Positions 1-9,866 of a stretch of DNA of 64,000 nucleotides are shown piece by piece. Source of the DNA: Syngnathus acus (lineage: Eukaryota > Chordata > Actinopteri > Syngnathiformes > Syngnathidae). Location: contig NC_051091.1 of NCBI RefSeq assembly GCF_901709675.1, forward strand, positions 13,116,967 to 13,180,966, read 5' to 3'. Position numbers and translations under genes: made by a program. The first letter of the stretch is position 1, and every line of letters begins with the position of its first letter. A model generated the notes under the pieces. It did no database searches and was not told where the DNA came from. It saw only the letters and a program-made list of their open reading frames with translations.

Positions 1-529
1 GACACAATCTCCCCTCCCTTTAGTGTAGCAACGCCTCTGTAACCAGGGCAACCAAAACATGCACGTGAAGTAAGGACTCAGAATTGATGGAGATTGTAAC
101 TGAGTTTCCTTTCTCTATCGTTCTCCTCGCGAGTAAACCTGTTCTAGTTGTCTTCTCCTCTTCCTTCCAGCGTGTGGTTTAATGTCTGATGGTACTTAGA
201 CCTGACATTTATAATGTGATCAAATTTTCTCGTCCGTGTGAGCAGTCTCGCCGCAACATTTTGTACTAAGTGTAGACTTTTAATGCTGGATTTAGGAGGA
301 ACAGAGAATAATGCGTTACAGTAGTCAAGGCACGACATAATAAACACATGTATAATAGTTTCCGCATCAAAGTCAAAAGAATCGGACGAATCTTAGCAAT
401 ATTACGGAGGTGAAAAAACCCAATTCTAGTTATGTTCTTAATGCGTTTTTGAAAGGAGAGCATTTGGTCAAATATAACCCCGAGATTAGTTACAGTATCA
501 CTATGAGTGATAGTACATTTATCCATATT

Positions 530-898
530 TGTCATGTGCCGCGGCAGAGCACACTCGGCCGGCAACTTAACCCAGCCACACCCCTCTCGTTACCGTAATT
601 GTCTGTCACCTGCTTCCTCTCGTCTCATGTATTTAAACCCTGCCCGTGTGTTCCTCCTTGTCGGTGTCTACTGTTGTTTTCGGTTCCTGTCCACGCCTTG
701 TGTTCCTGTCGTCCAGTTCCCCCCCGGTCTTATCTGGAGGCTCACGGTCAGGTTCTGTTCCGTGTCCGAGTGGACTTCCGTTTGCCTGTCTGCTGGCCGT
801 GAGTCTCTATCCCGCCTGTGTCTGTGTTCGCCCACTTCCCTTCAATAAACCCTGGTCCAAGCTGCATTTGGTCGCCTTGCTCCAATTATTTCCTGACA
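530..898 (+). mobile_element. Solo LTR (Gypsy-like) with 5-bp TSD
   Basis: The segment begins TGTCATG and ends CCTGACA, and is flanked by the 5-bp direct repeat ATATT (525-529 and 899-903). It has a TATA-like ATTTAAA near 637-643 and an AATAAA signal at about 844-849, as expected for an LTR promoter and polyadenylation signal. No internal coding region adjoins it, so it is a solo LTR left by recombination. Its 3' part (AATAAACCCTGGTCCAA, TGCATTTGGTCGCC) matches the minus-strand LTR at 63512-63839, so the two belong to related families. It sits inside the old L2. Confidence 0.85.
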
Positions 899-1105
899 AT
901 ATTTATAGTGGTTTCCTTAAATAAGTGGTGATAACAAGCAGGACAAATGATCAACATCTCAGTTTTACCTGGGTTAAGACGTAGGAAATTGAGACATCCA
1001 TTGTTTAATCTCTGCAAGGCATGCCTCAAGATTACAACAGTCCCGCGGATTTGTCATCGATAACGGCATATACAGGGTCTGGCAAAATGATCTGACAAAT
1101 TTGTA

Positions 1106-1445
1106 CCCTGTCAGCCATAGATGTCTATTAGATGTCTGGTCTACGTATAGACCTCATTTGGATGTCTAAAATTGGTCTATGTATAGACTTAAAATAGACG
1201 TCTAAATAAAAAACATCAAATATGATCACATTTTGAAATTTTAAAGTCTCAACCAGCTGCAAATTTTACAAATAATGTACAGAAGTTTGGCTTTGTTTTT
1301 AACAACAATATTGATTCGTACATGTGAAGTGGTTATTTCTGTAACCTGATATAGACATCTATTTTAGGTTATTTTATAGACCTAAAATAGACGTCTAAAT
1401 TAGGTCTATGTGTAGACCTAAAATAGACGTTTAAATTAGGTCTAC
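1106..1445. repeat. Left terminal array of TAGACGTCTA-type palindromes
   Basis: Alternating words such as TAGATGTCTA, AGACGTCTAAATTAGGTCTA and TATAGACCTAAAATAGACG recur every 20-40 bases in both orientations. The block also contains one roughly 170-base AT-rich spacer unit (about 1210-1370) that recurs at 3710-4090 and 56880-57000. This looks like a subterminal transposase-binding array; that role is inferred. Confidence 0.7.
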
Positions 1446-1677
1446 AGTAATCCCTTTTTTATCGCGGATAATTGGTTCCAAAAACCACCCGCGATAAGTG
1501 AAATCCGCGAAGTACGGGTCACCCTCTCATCTGTACTTTTTTTTTTCTATTTTTTTTTATCTGTACATTTTTTGTGTGTCAATAAATGTATATGAAACCA
1601 TTTAAGAGCATATTTTATCATTGGAACATTAAATAATTGTTTCAAACATGTAAATAATACATTAATAGTATACGGAC
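1445..1677 (+). mobile_element. Fragment of a mariner-like MITE
   Basis: A TA dinucleotide is followed by CAGTAATCCCTTTTTTATCGC and the GCGATAA/CCGCGAAG pattern typical of a common vertebrate mariner-type MITE. The matching right end is uncertain; AAAATCCACGATGTAGCGATTAA at about 2785-2807 could be its remnant. An hAT element (1686-2217) lies between the two halves. Confidence 0.4.
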
Positions 1678-1685
1678 CTCTAAAG

Positions 1686-2217
1686 TAGGGGTGTCCAAAC
1701 TACGGCCCGCGGGCCAACTGCGGCCCGCGGTCCAGTTTTTATTGGCCCGCAGCAAATTCTGAAAACATAATTGAATGTGGCCCGCACAACACCTTGAGCA
1801 CTTCTCAGTTTCCACACTAGATGGAGCCCGCCACACAAAGCGCTTGACGTCCGATTAGCCCCCCCCCCCGGAAGAGAAGCGAACGCGCAGCGTTTGATTT
1901 GACGTCACACTAGCCGCCTCCCCCCCCCCCCGGGAGAGAAGCGAACGCGCTGCGCTCGACGTCCAATTAGCCCCCCCCCCCGGAAGAGAAGGGAACGCGC
2001 AACGTTGGACGTCCCACTAGCACCCCCCCGGAAGAGAAGGTAACGCGCAGCGTTGGACGTCCCACTAGCCCCCCCCCCCCCCCCCCCACCCCCGGAAGAG
2101 AAGGGAACGCGCAGCGTTGGACGTCCCAATAGCAACCCCCCCCCGGGAAATATTGGCCCCCGGGCCCCTTCACGTTACTAAATATGGCCCTCCTTGCAAA
2201 AAGTTTGGACACCCCTA
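1686..2217. mobile_element. Non-autonomous hAT element with 8-bp TSD
   Basis: It starts TAGGGGTGTCCAAACT and ends AGTTTGGACACCCCTA. The exact 8-bp direct repeat CTCTAAAG flanks it (1678-1685 and 2218-2225). Subterminal CGGCCCGCGGGCC sequence is typical of fish hAT elements. No transposase remains; most of the interior is a GC-rich tandem array. Confidence 0.9.
1855..2140. repeat. GC-rich minisatellite inside an hAT element
   Basis: About five units of roughly 50-65 bases, each with a C-run, GGAAGAGAAG, AACGCGCAGCGTT and GACGTCCCACTAG. C-run length (9-19) accounts for most length variation between units. Long minus-strand open frames here (GGGGGG-rich) are products of the repeat and not genes. 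Confidence 0.85.
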
Positions 2218-2869
2218 CTCTAAAGGAATTTAAACGAACATTTGGAGCAATGCTACATTGTCCTAAAGGTTAGACACGTGATCATTCGTTTCTCTTGTTA
2301 GGAGACCCGCTTACATCGTCAATGACTCCTGTACCCCTGTAACCGACATATGTACACGAACGTAAAACAGGAAATGGTATTGCCTGAAAACAGCCTTCAA
2401 AATAAATCACCCTACCTCAAATCAAAGCACGGCTGAATAACATAAATAACATGGAGAATTCTTAACACATACTGTAAATATGTTTTTAGAATGACTTTTA
2501 GAATTATAATTTTTTATAACAAGGTACAAGTGTACATACTATAAATATGTTTTTAGAACTCTTTTATTATTATGAAAAATTTTCTATAACAAGGTAAAAC
2601 ACTAAATATGTTTTTAGAACTCTTATTATTATTATAACCATTTTTTATAAAAAGGTACAAGTGTACGCACTGCAATTGTGTGGGCACTCCTTGCCTTCTG
2701 CTGGCGTGTGGGCAAGTTTTGTGCCATAATTCCTCAATTTAGGAGTTTTATTTTGACTTTTAAATTTTTTTTTAATTTGGAAAAAAAATCCACGATGTAG
2801 CGATTAACAAATTGATGATGTCACACACAAAACTTCACATAAGTCCATACAAAATGACAAAAGTGGAAG
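2218..2869. other. AT-rich interior of copy A, no gene seen
   Basis: No coding signal. Between about 2480 and 2670 a unit of roughly 80 bases (AAATATGTTTTTAGAAnTC, TTATAACAAGGTACAAGTGTAC) occurs about three times, so it is a short imperfect tandem repeat. Confidence 0.5.
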
Positions 2870-3400
2870 GATGATGAATGGACGAGGTGCGGCAGTGTAT
2901 GTGCAAGAATGGAGGAGAATGTTTACAGGAAGGTCACTTGGAGATAAAACCAGCAGGTGCCAGAGGGAGACAGCCAAGAACCCGGCCAAAGATGATCGCC
3001 AAGGCCGAAAGACGAAAAGGAAAACAACAGCCCCCACACACATCGAATCGCCCATAATCAGCACCCAACGCCACAGAACCAGCTCTCACCGAACCAGCAC
3101 CCACTCCCATGGAATCAAACTCTCCTGCGAACTTGCCCCACCCCAAAGACTCATCACCCATCAAACCCGGCCCACACCGGCATGTGCAACTGAATATAAG
3201 CTGAGCAAAGAACTTTGAACGTGGCCTTTTCTGAATGGAGACTTTCTGCTCTTGAGCATGGTCGCACGAAAGGCCCAGCGCTGTATTGTACTTTCCTGAA
3301 AACAGAGCTTTCTTAACAAGAATTGTGATTGAACTCAACTAACCTGCGTAAGTCTAAATTTTGTTTCGGTGTCTTAGCCTTTTCCTAAAACTGAAGAAAC
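2870..3400. other. Unclassified, possibly LTR-derived segment
   Basis: This stretch is richer in C/A than its surroundings and contains a TATA-like GAATATAAG (about 3192) followed by TTTCTGCTC and TTTCCTGAAAAC. It resembles an LTR in layout, but I find no paired TG...CA ends or TSD. Open frames on both strands (up to 134 codons) show no recognisable domain. Confidence 0.25.
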
Positions 3401-3534
3401 AAAACCAGCATGCGGTGAGTAAATCGGATAACAGGTGATTGGCTATGGCTTTTGCCGTGAGGCGCGGATAGCGCGCTTCCCAAATTGTGGACCAAATCCG
3501 ACAAACCTGATATTAGGGCTATGGAATAACCTAA

Positions 3535-4090
3535 AATAGATGACAAAATTAAATCCATCCATCCATCCATTTTATATATTGCTTGTCTCCACGGGGGTCG
3601 CGGGCGCGCTGGAGCCTATCCCAGCAGTCATTGGGCAGTAGGCGGGGGACACCCTGAACTGGTTGCCAGCCAATCGCATCGCACACATAGACGAATAAAA
3701 ATTAAATCCATCAAATACGAAATATTAAACCCTAAACCAGCTGTAAATTGTATAAATAATCTACAGAAGTTGTATTGCTTTGTTTTAAACAACCATTGAT
3801 CCATGTGAAGTGTGGTTATTTCTGTAACCTGAGGCCAAAATTAAATCCATCCATCCATTTTCTATACCGCTTGTCCCCACCATCAAATATGAAATATTAA
3901 ACCCTAAACCAGCTATAAGTTGTATAAATAATGTACACAAGTTTTATTGCTTTGTTTTAAATAACCAATTATCCCTGTGAAGTGTGGTTATTTCTGTAAC
4001 CTGATATAGAAGTCTATATTAGGTGATTCAATAGATGCCAAAATTAAATCCATCAAATATGAAATATTGAACCCTAAACCAGCTGTAATT
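3535..4090. repeat. Tandem ~170-bp subrepeats with a SINE tail insertion
   Basis: Units containing AAATATTAAACCCTAAACC, AGCTGTAAATTGTATAAATA and GTGAAGTGTGGTTATTTCTG repeat at about 3710, 3885 and 4055. They match the spacer in the terminal arrays. At 3552-3695 a minus-strand 3' fragment of the (GATG)n-tailed SINE is inserted (CCATCCATCC, then GGTCGCGGGCGCGCTGGAGC). A shorter tail lies at 3845-3880. Confidence 0.65.
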
Positions 4091-5267
4091 TCTATGAACA
4101 ATGTTGTATTGGTTCGTTCGAAACGCTAGGGGCAGACACGTGCATAGATTGTGCGCCACCGTAAAAAAGACAAGAAGAAGAAGAAGAAGTAGTAAAGTAA
4201 GTAAGAAGCAAGTAAAGTGGCCTTTGAGTTTGAGCCTGTTGCTTCTAATGACAAAATCAAAAAATGACACAAAGCAAGGCTGCTATCAGGTGAGTCTTCA
4301 AGGTTTTTCAGTAAGAGCTGTTGTTTTGTCCTGCAAGGTTTTCCATTTCATTATCAATCGATTTCAAGCTTGGACTTAAGTTGTAGCTTGCCTGCTAGCC
4401 CTTCGTTTTCGCTACGTGACAAGTTGCTTTGTGAAGAGAAGAGCTGACACAAACGTTAATGGTCGCTAAACGTTGATGGTAGCTTAAGTGAATTTGCTTC
4501 AAATTCCAAAAAGTCTGTTTCATGTCGATGCATAGTGTATGTAGTGGTTTCCTTAAGTAAATAAAATCTCAAGTGAATAAAATATTTTTGAAAGTTTATA
4601 ACTGTACATATAAGGCATATAACTGCCTACATTTAAAAAGGAAATGTTATTTTTGACAAGCGGTTATGCCGTATGCATTTACAATTCATATGTGAATTCA
4701 AAACTAATGTAAATAATGGCATTGCTTTTGCAGATGTCGGCAGCTTGCTTTCAAACATCGCCATGGCTATTATAAAACAAAAACAAGATCAAACAGTAAG
4801 TATAGATCACAAATTTGAGGTTTTCTGATGGCATGACAAAGATAGAATTTCCCTTTTTACCCATGTTGTGATTTGTGACTCCAGATTTAGCTCAAGGAGT
4901 GGCATGTGAAAAGGTGTATATACTCCGGATGAGCTTTGGGATGATGGCATGGCAAAGATGTAGTTTCCCTTTTTTACCCATGGATTTGTGACTCCAGATT
5001 TAGCTCAAGGAGTGGCACGTGAAAAAGTAGGTGTTTATCTTCTGATGTCATTAAAATGTGCACCTAACTTTGTTTTGCGCTCAACAGGGCTTGAAACTCT
5101 GAGGCAAATCATTTCAAAAGTTAAAATTGTGTCGTGTCATGTGATTAACAGCGGTTAATGGGTGAATTGTCAAATCAGACATCTTCTTTTTCCCTTTCCC
5201 TCTTTTTCAGACTCCAAGCCTGGAGAAAAGAGGAGCATCTGCATTAAAAACTGACCGGACTTCTGTA

Positions 5268-5344
5268 CCCATGTATAATGCGCACCCCAGATTTTAGGAC
5301 AATAAATTAGTTAAATTTTGCACATTATACATGGGAAAAAACGG
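5268..5344. mobile_element. 77-bp minimal hairpin MITE, TA target
   Basis: CCCATGTATAATGCGC opens the segment and GCACATTATACATGGG lies near its end, followed by AAAAAACGG; TA flanks both sides. It equals one end of the 0.8-0.9 kb MITE family found at 7493, 15939 and 41374. It has landed in an exon-like segment of copy A. Confidence 0.7.
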
Positions 5345-5618
5345 TAATTCCACTCTTCTGAGACACTGTTCATAATTCCTTGTATACAGATTGCAAAGCA
5401 GTCTTGTGTTAGGAGGCTGCTGATTTGAAGACCTGCATGATTCCAAGACCATGGACAGGTATGATTAGTTTGACATATGTACTGTAGATTAAAAAAAGAC
5501 AACAGTGAAGGCTTACAATGTAGTGGCTGCGCCCAATGTTGACATTTTTTTTCTGTTGTAGATTTTACACAAATGACAGTATGCGTGGTGGTGAAACTCG
5601 TGCAAAGAGGGCGTACAA

Positions 5619-5810
5619 CAGGGGTCTCAAACTCCAGTCCTCGCGGGCCGCATTCCTACATGTTTCCCTCGTTAAACACACCTGATTCAAATGATCAGTT
5701 CATCCTCACGTTTTGCAGGAGCCTGATAATTGAATCAGGTGTGTTTAACGAGGGAAACTTGGAAAACATGTAAGAATGCGGCCCCCGAGGACTGGAGTTT
5801 GAGACCCCTG
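5619..5810. mobile_element. Palindromic hAT MITE with 8-bp TSD
   Basis: CAGGGGTCTCAAACTCCAGTC opens and its inverted copy closes the element. The arms stay complementary over most of the length (GTTTCCCTCGTTAAACACACC against its reverse complement). The TSD is GCGTACAA at 5611-5618 and 5811-5818. Confidence 0.93.
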
Positions 5811-6110
5811 GCGTACAAGAAGACTGCTCTGATAGCGCTGGTAAATAAAAAAAACTTGTCTGCCTCATTTCCTGTGAGATTGCTTTGTTCGAAATGTGCG
5901 ACTGACATGACATACATTAAGGAAAAACTATTCTACAGGTAGTTTTTCTTTTCCATACTCATATTTGTTTTACAGAGTAATCCCAAGATCGACAATGGGT
6001 GGTGCCTGATGTCCATCAAGTTCATCTTTGTAGAAGCTGTTCGCGACCCGCACAGAGGCCACACAGGATGAAACAAGGACCGCAAGGGCTTTAAAATTAA
6101 AACGGGCTCC

Positions 6111-6599
6111 AGCGCTGAGTAGCAAAGGGGGCTATCAAAACCCCACAAGATAGTGATGTTTATATTGTTTCCCCCTTGTCTTTCGCCGAGCTGGTTGTTT
6201 TGTTTATTTGATGTCCTACATAAAATATGTATATATTTATATTGTAACTTAGTAGTTTTGTTCTATTAAAATAGCCCCCATTTTTTAATATTGTATGTAT
6301 ATTTTTACATTTTTAAACATATGATTTAAAATCATTGCACATTTATATTTGTGATGGTTGGATAATGTTTTGAATTTTTTTTTAAATTTAGGTTCAATTA
6401 TCGTCTTGGTTCATTTTAACATCAAAAGGTGTATTTATATCTGCAGGTAACATAAGTATGACTGTTACTGAAACCTATTTCTGTATTAAAAAATGTAAAT
6501 TTTCACACCCTGGACCATCACTAATCAAATACATTTTCACAACATCCTGGCACTACACAAAGGTAAGGATCACAGGTTAAATGTATTGAAGAGAACCTC
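6111..6599. other. AT-rich interior of copy A
   Basis: No gene seen. The sequence is shared, in reverse, with copy B at about 48660-49000, which shows it is an original part of the transposon. Confidence 0.6.
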
Positions 6600-6716
6600 A
6601 ATGTTGAATAGACGTCTAGATGTTCAAATATTAGCGCTAATCTCGCTAATAGCTATTAACCAGCATTCGAACGTCTACAAAACTTTCACATATAGACGTC
6701 TACTAGACGTCTAATA

Positions 6717-6884
6717 CAGTGGTCACCAACCTTTTTTGCACCATGGACAGGCTACGCGTCAGAAATATTTTTGCGGACCGGCCTTTATAAGGTAAAAACT
6801 GCAAAATCAATGTAACGACTGCTCCAGAGAAAACCGAAATTAGGATTAAGTAAATCATTTTGAGCAGGGGGTTGGGGACCCCTG
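6717..6884. mobile_element. Short non-autonomous hAT with 8-bp TSD
   Basis: CAGTGGTCACCAACC opens and GGTTGGGGACCCCTG closes this 168-bp element. The TSD GTCTAATA (6709-6716 and 6885-6892) is itself part of the TAGACGTCTA array. Confidence 0.92.
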
Positions 6885-7088
6885 GTCTAATAGACGTCTA
6901 TCCCGTAGACGGCTATAGTATAGACGTCTACCAGACGTCCATGCTATAGACGTCTACGGCATAGACGTCTAATAGACGTCTATTAGACGTCAAAATGCTC
7001 GCAGGGTAAATCGTATTGGTCCGAGTACCGATCCCTGCGGGACACCACACGTAACGTTATTGAGCTCAGAGGTCATGTTGCCATAGAC

Positions 7089-8814
7089 CAGTGGTTCCCA
7101 AAGTGGGCGGTACCGCCCCCCTGGGGGCGGTGGAAAGATCTGGGGGGGCGGTGAGGAAGAAAGGGGCGGTAGGGGGGCAGCAGTCGATTTGTACACAACA
7201 CGCCGCTCTGGCCCAGTCAGATCCGACAGCATAGACTACAAAAGCAAAAGCTCAGGTTTGTAATTTCAAGCTTGTAATGTTCAGAATTTTATCTTATAAT
7301 AAAAACCGCATTCTGGCGGTCAACATCATCTTGAGTTCAAGTCAACATGAAATTGGGGACTCGCCAGAACGCGCCGTGTTGTGTTGTGTTGAGCTGGTTA
7401 GGGCAGTGGTCCCCAACCACCGTGTCCGTGGGTCACTTGGTACCGGGCCGCCAAGCCGCACAGAATTCTTTTTTTTTATCGACGATCAATTACCGTTTTT
7501 TTCCGTGTATAATTCGCAAAATTTAACTAATTTATTGTCCTAAAATCTGGGGTGCGCATTATACATGGGTACAATTTTTTTTTAATTTTTCTTTTTTTTT
7601 AATTTTTTTTTTTTTTTTTTTTTTTTAAGAAAATCATGGTACTGGTACGAGTATTGATTTATGTATTGTTCTCTTCTTGTCATGTTGTGAAAGAATGTGG
7701 GTTGAATAAATACCGAAAGAACAATAGTGTGTTTGTACTGTGCTCTGGTCATTTCGTCAAAGAAGGGATAATAGTCCTCTTCTCTTCTTGACTGACAATG
7801 AATGTGATAGTTTAATACAATCAGCAAATAACAAAATGCGTATTACAGGTAATATTTTATTTCACAACACTTTGCCTTGTTCCTTTCGTCTCTGCTGTTC
7901 ACTTCAAACACGCTCCATACGAACGCAATGCTCTCGTATCAGACGCTTGCTCGATCACCTGCTCGTTTGCTGTCACAATATACCCTACACAAATCCGAAA
8001 CATTTGTTGCGGCTCCGAGTCACGACGAGGGGCAAGTTTTGGTTTCCAAGGGTGTTTTTATTCCTCTTCAACGTCTCTCCCATACAGAGCCGCCTTTTTC
8101 ACATGTCCGCACGTCACTTTCCTCTCTTTTCATCTGATCGCGGTGGTGCCTTTACGGGCAGTCGGAGAAATCAACGGCAACAAAAAAAAATACATCCAGC
8201 CTAGTTAAGACCATACCAAAGACTATAAAAATGGGACCCATTGCCTCCCTGCGTGTGTGACGATCATTGGGACTTAAAAAAAAAAAAAGAAAAAAAAAAA
8301 AAAAAAAAAAGAAATTGGGTGCGTATTATACATGGGTACAGGCTTTTTTCCAGCATCAACATGCCATTGTTAGGGTGCGTATTATACATGGGGGCGCATT
8401 ATACACGGAAAAAAACGGTAATTCAGGTCAAGACACTCGTCCCGGTCACGTGACATGTTTCCCCAGTCGAGCCCGCAAAGCTAATATGTGGCGACAGGCT
8501 AACTAACCAGGCAGTGAAGCATTCAAAACTGCTTCAACACATGGAGACCAAGCATCCTGCAATAAAAGACAAACCTTAAATCACTTCGGGTGTCATTGTC
8601 TCCGATTACGTCTAGATGGGACCGGCTCGTTTCTGAGAAACAAACTCAGTGCTCCCACTAATTCAACGTAATGGTAATGATATTATAAATGTATTATTTA
8701 TTTATTTATATAAATGTATTATTTATTTATATAAATGCCTTGGGGGGGGGGGGCGCTAGGAATTCACTGGGGAGCCAAAGGGGGCGCCAGCCTGCAAAAG
8801 TTTGGGAACCACTG
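7089..8814. mobile_element. hAT element with nested hAT and MITE
   Basis: It starts CAGTGGTTCCCAAAG and ends TTTGGGAACCACTG, with TSD CCATAGAC at 7081-7088 and 8815-8822. It interrupts the old L2. Inside, a second hAT-type terminus starts at 7404 (CAGTGGTCCCCAACC). That inner element carries a MITE (7493-8418) and then a BED-zinc-finger-like remnant, LLQHMETKHPAIKDKP, at about 8530-8577. Confidence 0.88.
7493..8418. mobile_element. TA-target MITE carrying a captured SINE piece
   Basis: TA, then CCGTTTTTTTCCGTGTATAAT; the right end is ATTATACACGGAAAAAAACGG, then TA. Each end also contains an internal inverted pair TATAATgCGC...GCGCATTATA, giving a hairpin. An internally deleted copy of the tRNA-derived SINE (about 8205-8275: ACCATACCAAAGAC, GGGACCCATTGCC, GACGATCATTGGGACTT) lies inside. 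The same arrangement, inverted, is at 15939-16823. The open frames here are non-coding. Confidence 0.88.
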
Positions 8815-9034
8815 CCATAGACCAATCCTGTCCTGTCAGATAAATAAGAATTAAACCAGCGAAGTGCTGACCCTGTATAAATACACTGCTCAAAAAAATT
8901 AAAGGACCAGTTTTTTTATCAGGGTATGGCATGAATTCAATTTGACTTTTCTGATAAGGTTTTGGTCAGGTACGTGGCAGAAGGGGTTAATCAGTTTCAG
9001 CTGCATTGGTGTTGATGGAATTAACAACAGGTGC

Positions 9035-9714
9035 CAGGGCCGGTTCTAGGAATGCACATAAGAGGGGGCAGTCAGAAATGTGAAGGGGGCATGTTCCTTT
9101 TTTTTTTTACACATTTTTAACACTGTTAGTGTTTTCTTCACGGCAGTTGTTAGCTGTGTGTCCAGATCTCAACCTGGAGAAGTGGATTGCACTCTGTCAG
9201 GCCTCTACACTAAGGCCTGTCCAGCTTGGGTGTCCCACCTGAAGATTAAAGCTTCAGCTGGTATAGCTCTTAGGGTCACTGAGGCACGCAAACCCCCTGA
9301 CCACAATAAGGTGGCAATCTCTCAGGGGGGGGAACATATAATATGAATGTTATATTAACTATTATTTGAGTTGTTGTTAATCATTAGTTATATCACGGGT
9401 CATTACGATGAGTTTGGTGGAGTTTTTACTGCTTCTTCCAACTCCTACCGCGCTGACTGTAACTTGACTCTCTGGCTGCGTCTTGCCTCATTTGCATACT
9501 CACAGTGATTGGATGTTTACGGAGGGGCGCGGAGTCCTGACAGCAGGCTGTGTGAGGGAGGACACACACTGCACCGACATGAGAGAAGAGAGGGGGCTGA
9601 TTAACGTGTGTTTCTATCAGCGGATTTTTCACTTCTAAAAGTTTGATTCGAGGGGGCAGGACATCTGTTTGAGGGGGCGTTGCCCCCTCTTGCCCCTGCG
9701 TAGAGCCGGCACTG
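9035..9714. mobile_element. Non-autonomous hAT inside the Tc1 element
   Basis: It starts CAGGGCCGGTTCTAGG and ends TAGAGCCGGCACTG. The TSD is ACAGGTGC at 9027-9034 and 9715-9722. Subterminal GAGGGGGC motifs occur at both ends. No transposase. Confidence 0.92.
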
Positions 9715-9866
9715 ACAGGTGCACTAGAGGGGCAACAACGAGATGGTCCCCAAAACAGGACTGGTTTTGCAGGTGGAGGCCATTTCAAGTTCCTCCCTCT
9801 TGATCTTTTTTAACTGTTTTTCCACAAGTGTTGGCTTTAGCTAGAGTCATTATCACGACTGGGAGC

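Larger units (their letters stand above)
4236..6110 (+). pseudogene. Possible spliced gene inside the TAGACGTCTA element
   Basis: Several short open segments are bounded by splice-like signals. An ATG at 4250 leads to a GTGAGT donor at 4290. TTTTGCAG precedes 4735, with a GTAAGT donor near 4797. TTTTTCAG precedes 5211 (a segment shared with copy B at 50197-50254, where it ends in a GT donor). TTGTAG precedes about 5564, and TTTTACAG precedes 5976. The reading YTNDSMRGGETRAKRAYKK spans an hAT insertion at 5619-5810. Copy A is broken here by two insertions. Exon chaining is inferred from splice signals only; phases do not all agree, and no domain is confidently recognised. Confidence 0.3.
1106..7006 (+). 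mobile_element. Large unclassified DNA transposon with TAGACGTCTA arrays, copy A
   Basis: The termini are CCCTGTCAGCCATAGA (left) and TTTTGAC...GCTCGCAGGG (right), so both ends finish in CCCTG/CAGGG, with TA directly outside each end. Both ends carry many copies of the 10-bp palindrome TAGACGTCTA and variants (1120-1445 and 6600-7000). It interrupts the old L2 within its RT region. A second copy (44726-61361, opposite orientation) has the same two termini, which fixes the boundaries. The interior has about 200-bp subrepeats and exon-like segments with splice signals. It carries later insertions at 1445, 1686, 5268, 5619 and 6717. I cannot assign a superfamily. Confidence 0.7.

Noticed and set aside
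1120-1445. Regularly spaced short repeats resembling a CRISPR array
   Set aside because: The repeats are short palindromes in both orientations with irregular, similar spacers, inside a eukaryotic transposon end; no cas genes, and the genome is a fish.
1905-2212. Gly-rich open frames on the minus strand
   Set aside because: They arise from C-runs in a minisatellite inside an hAT element.
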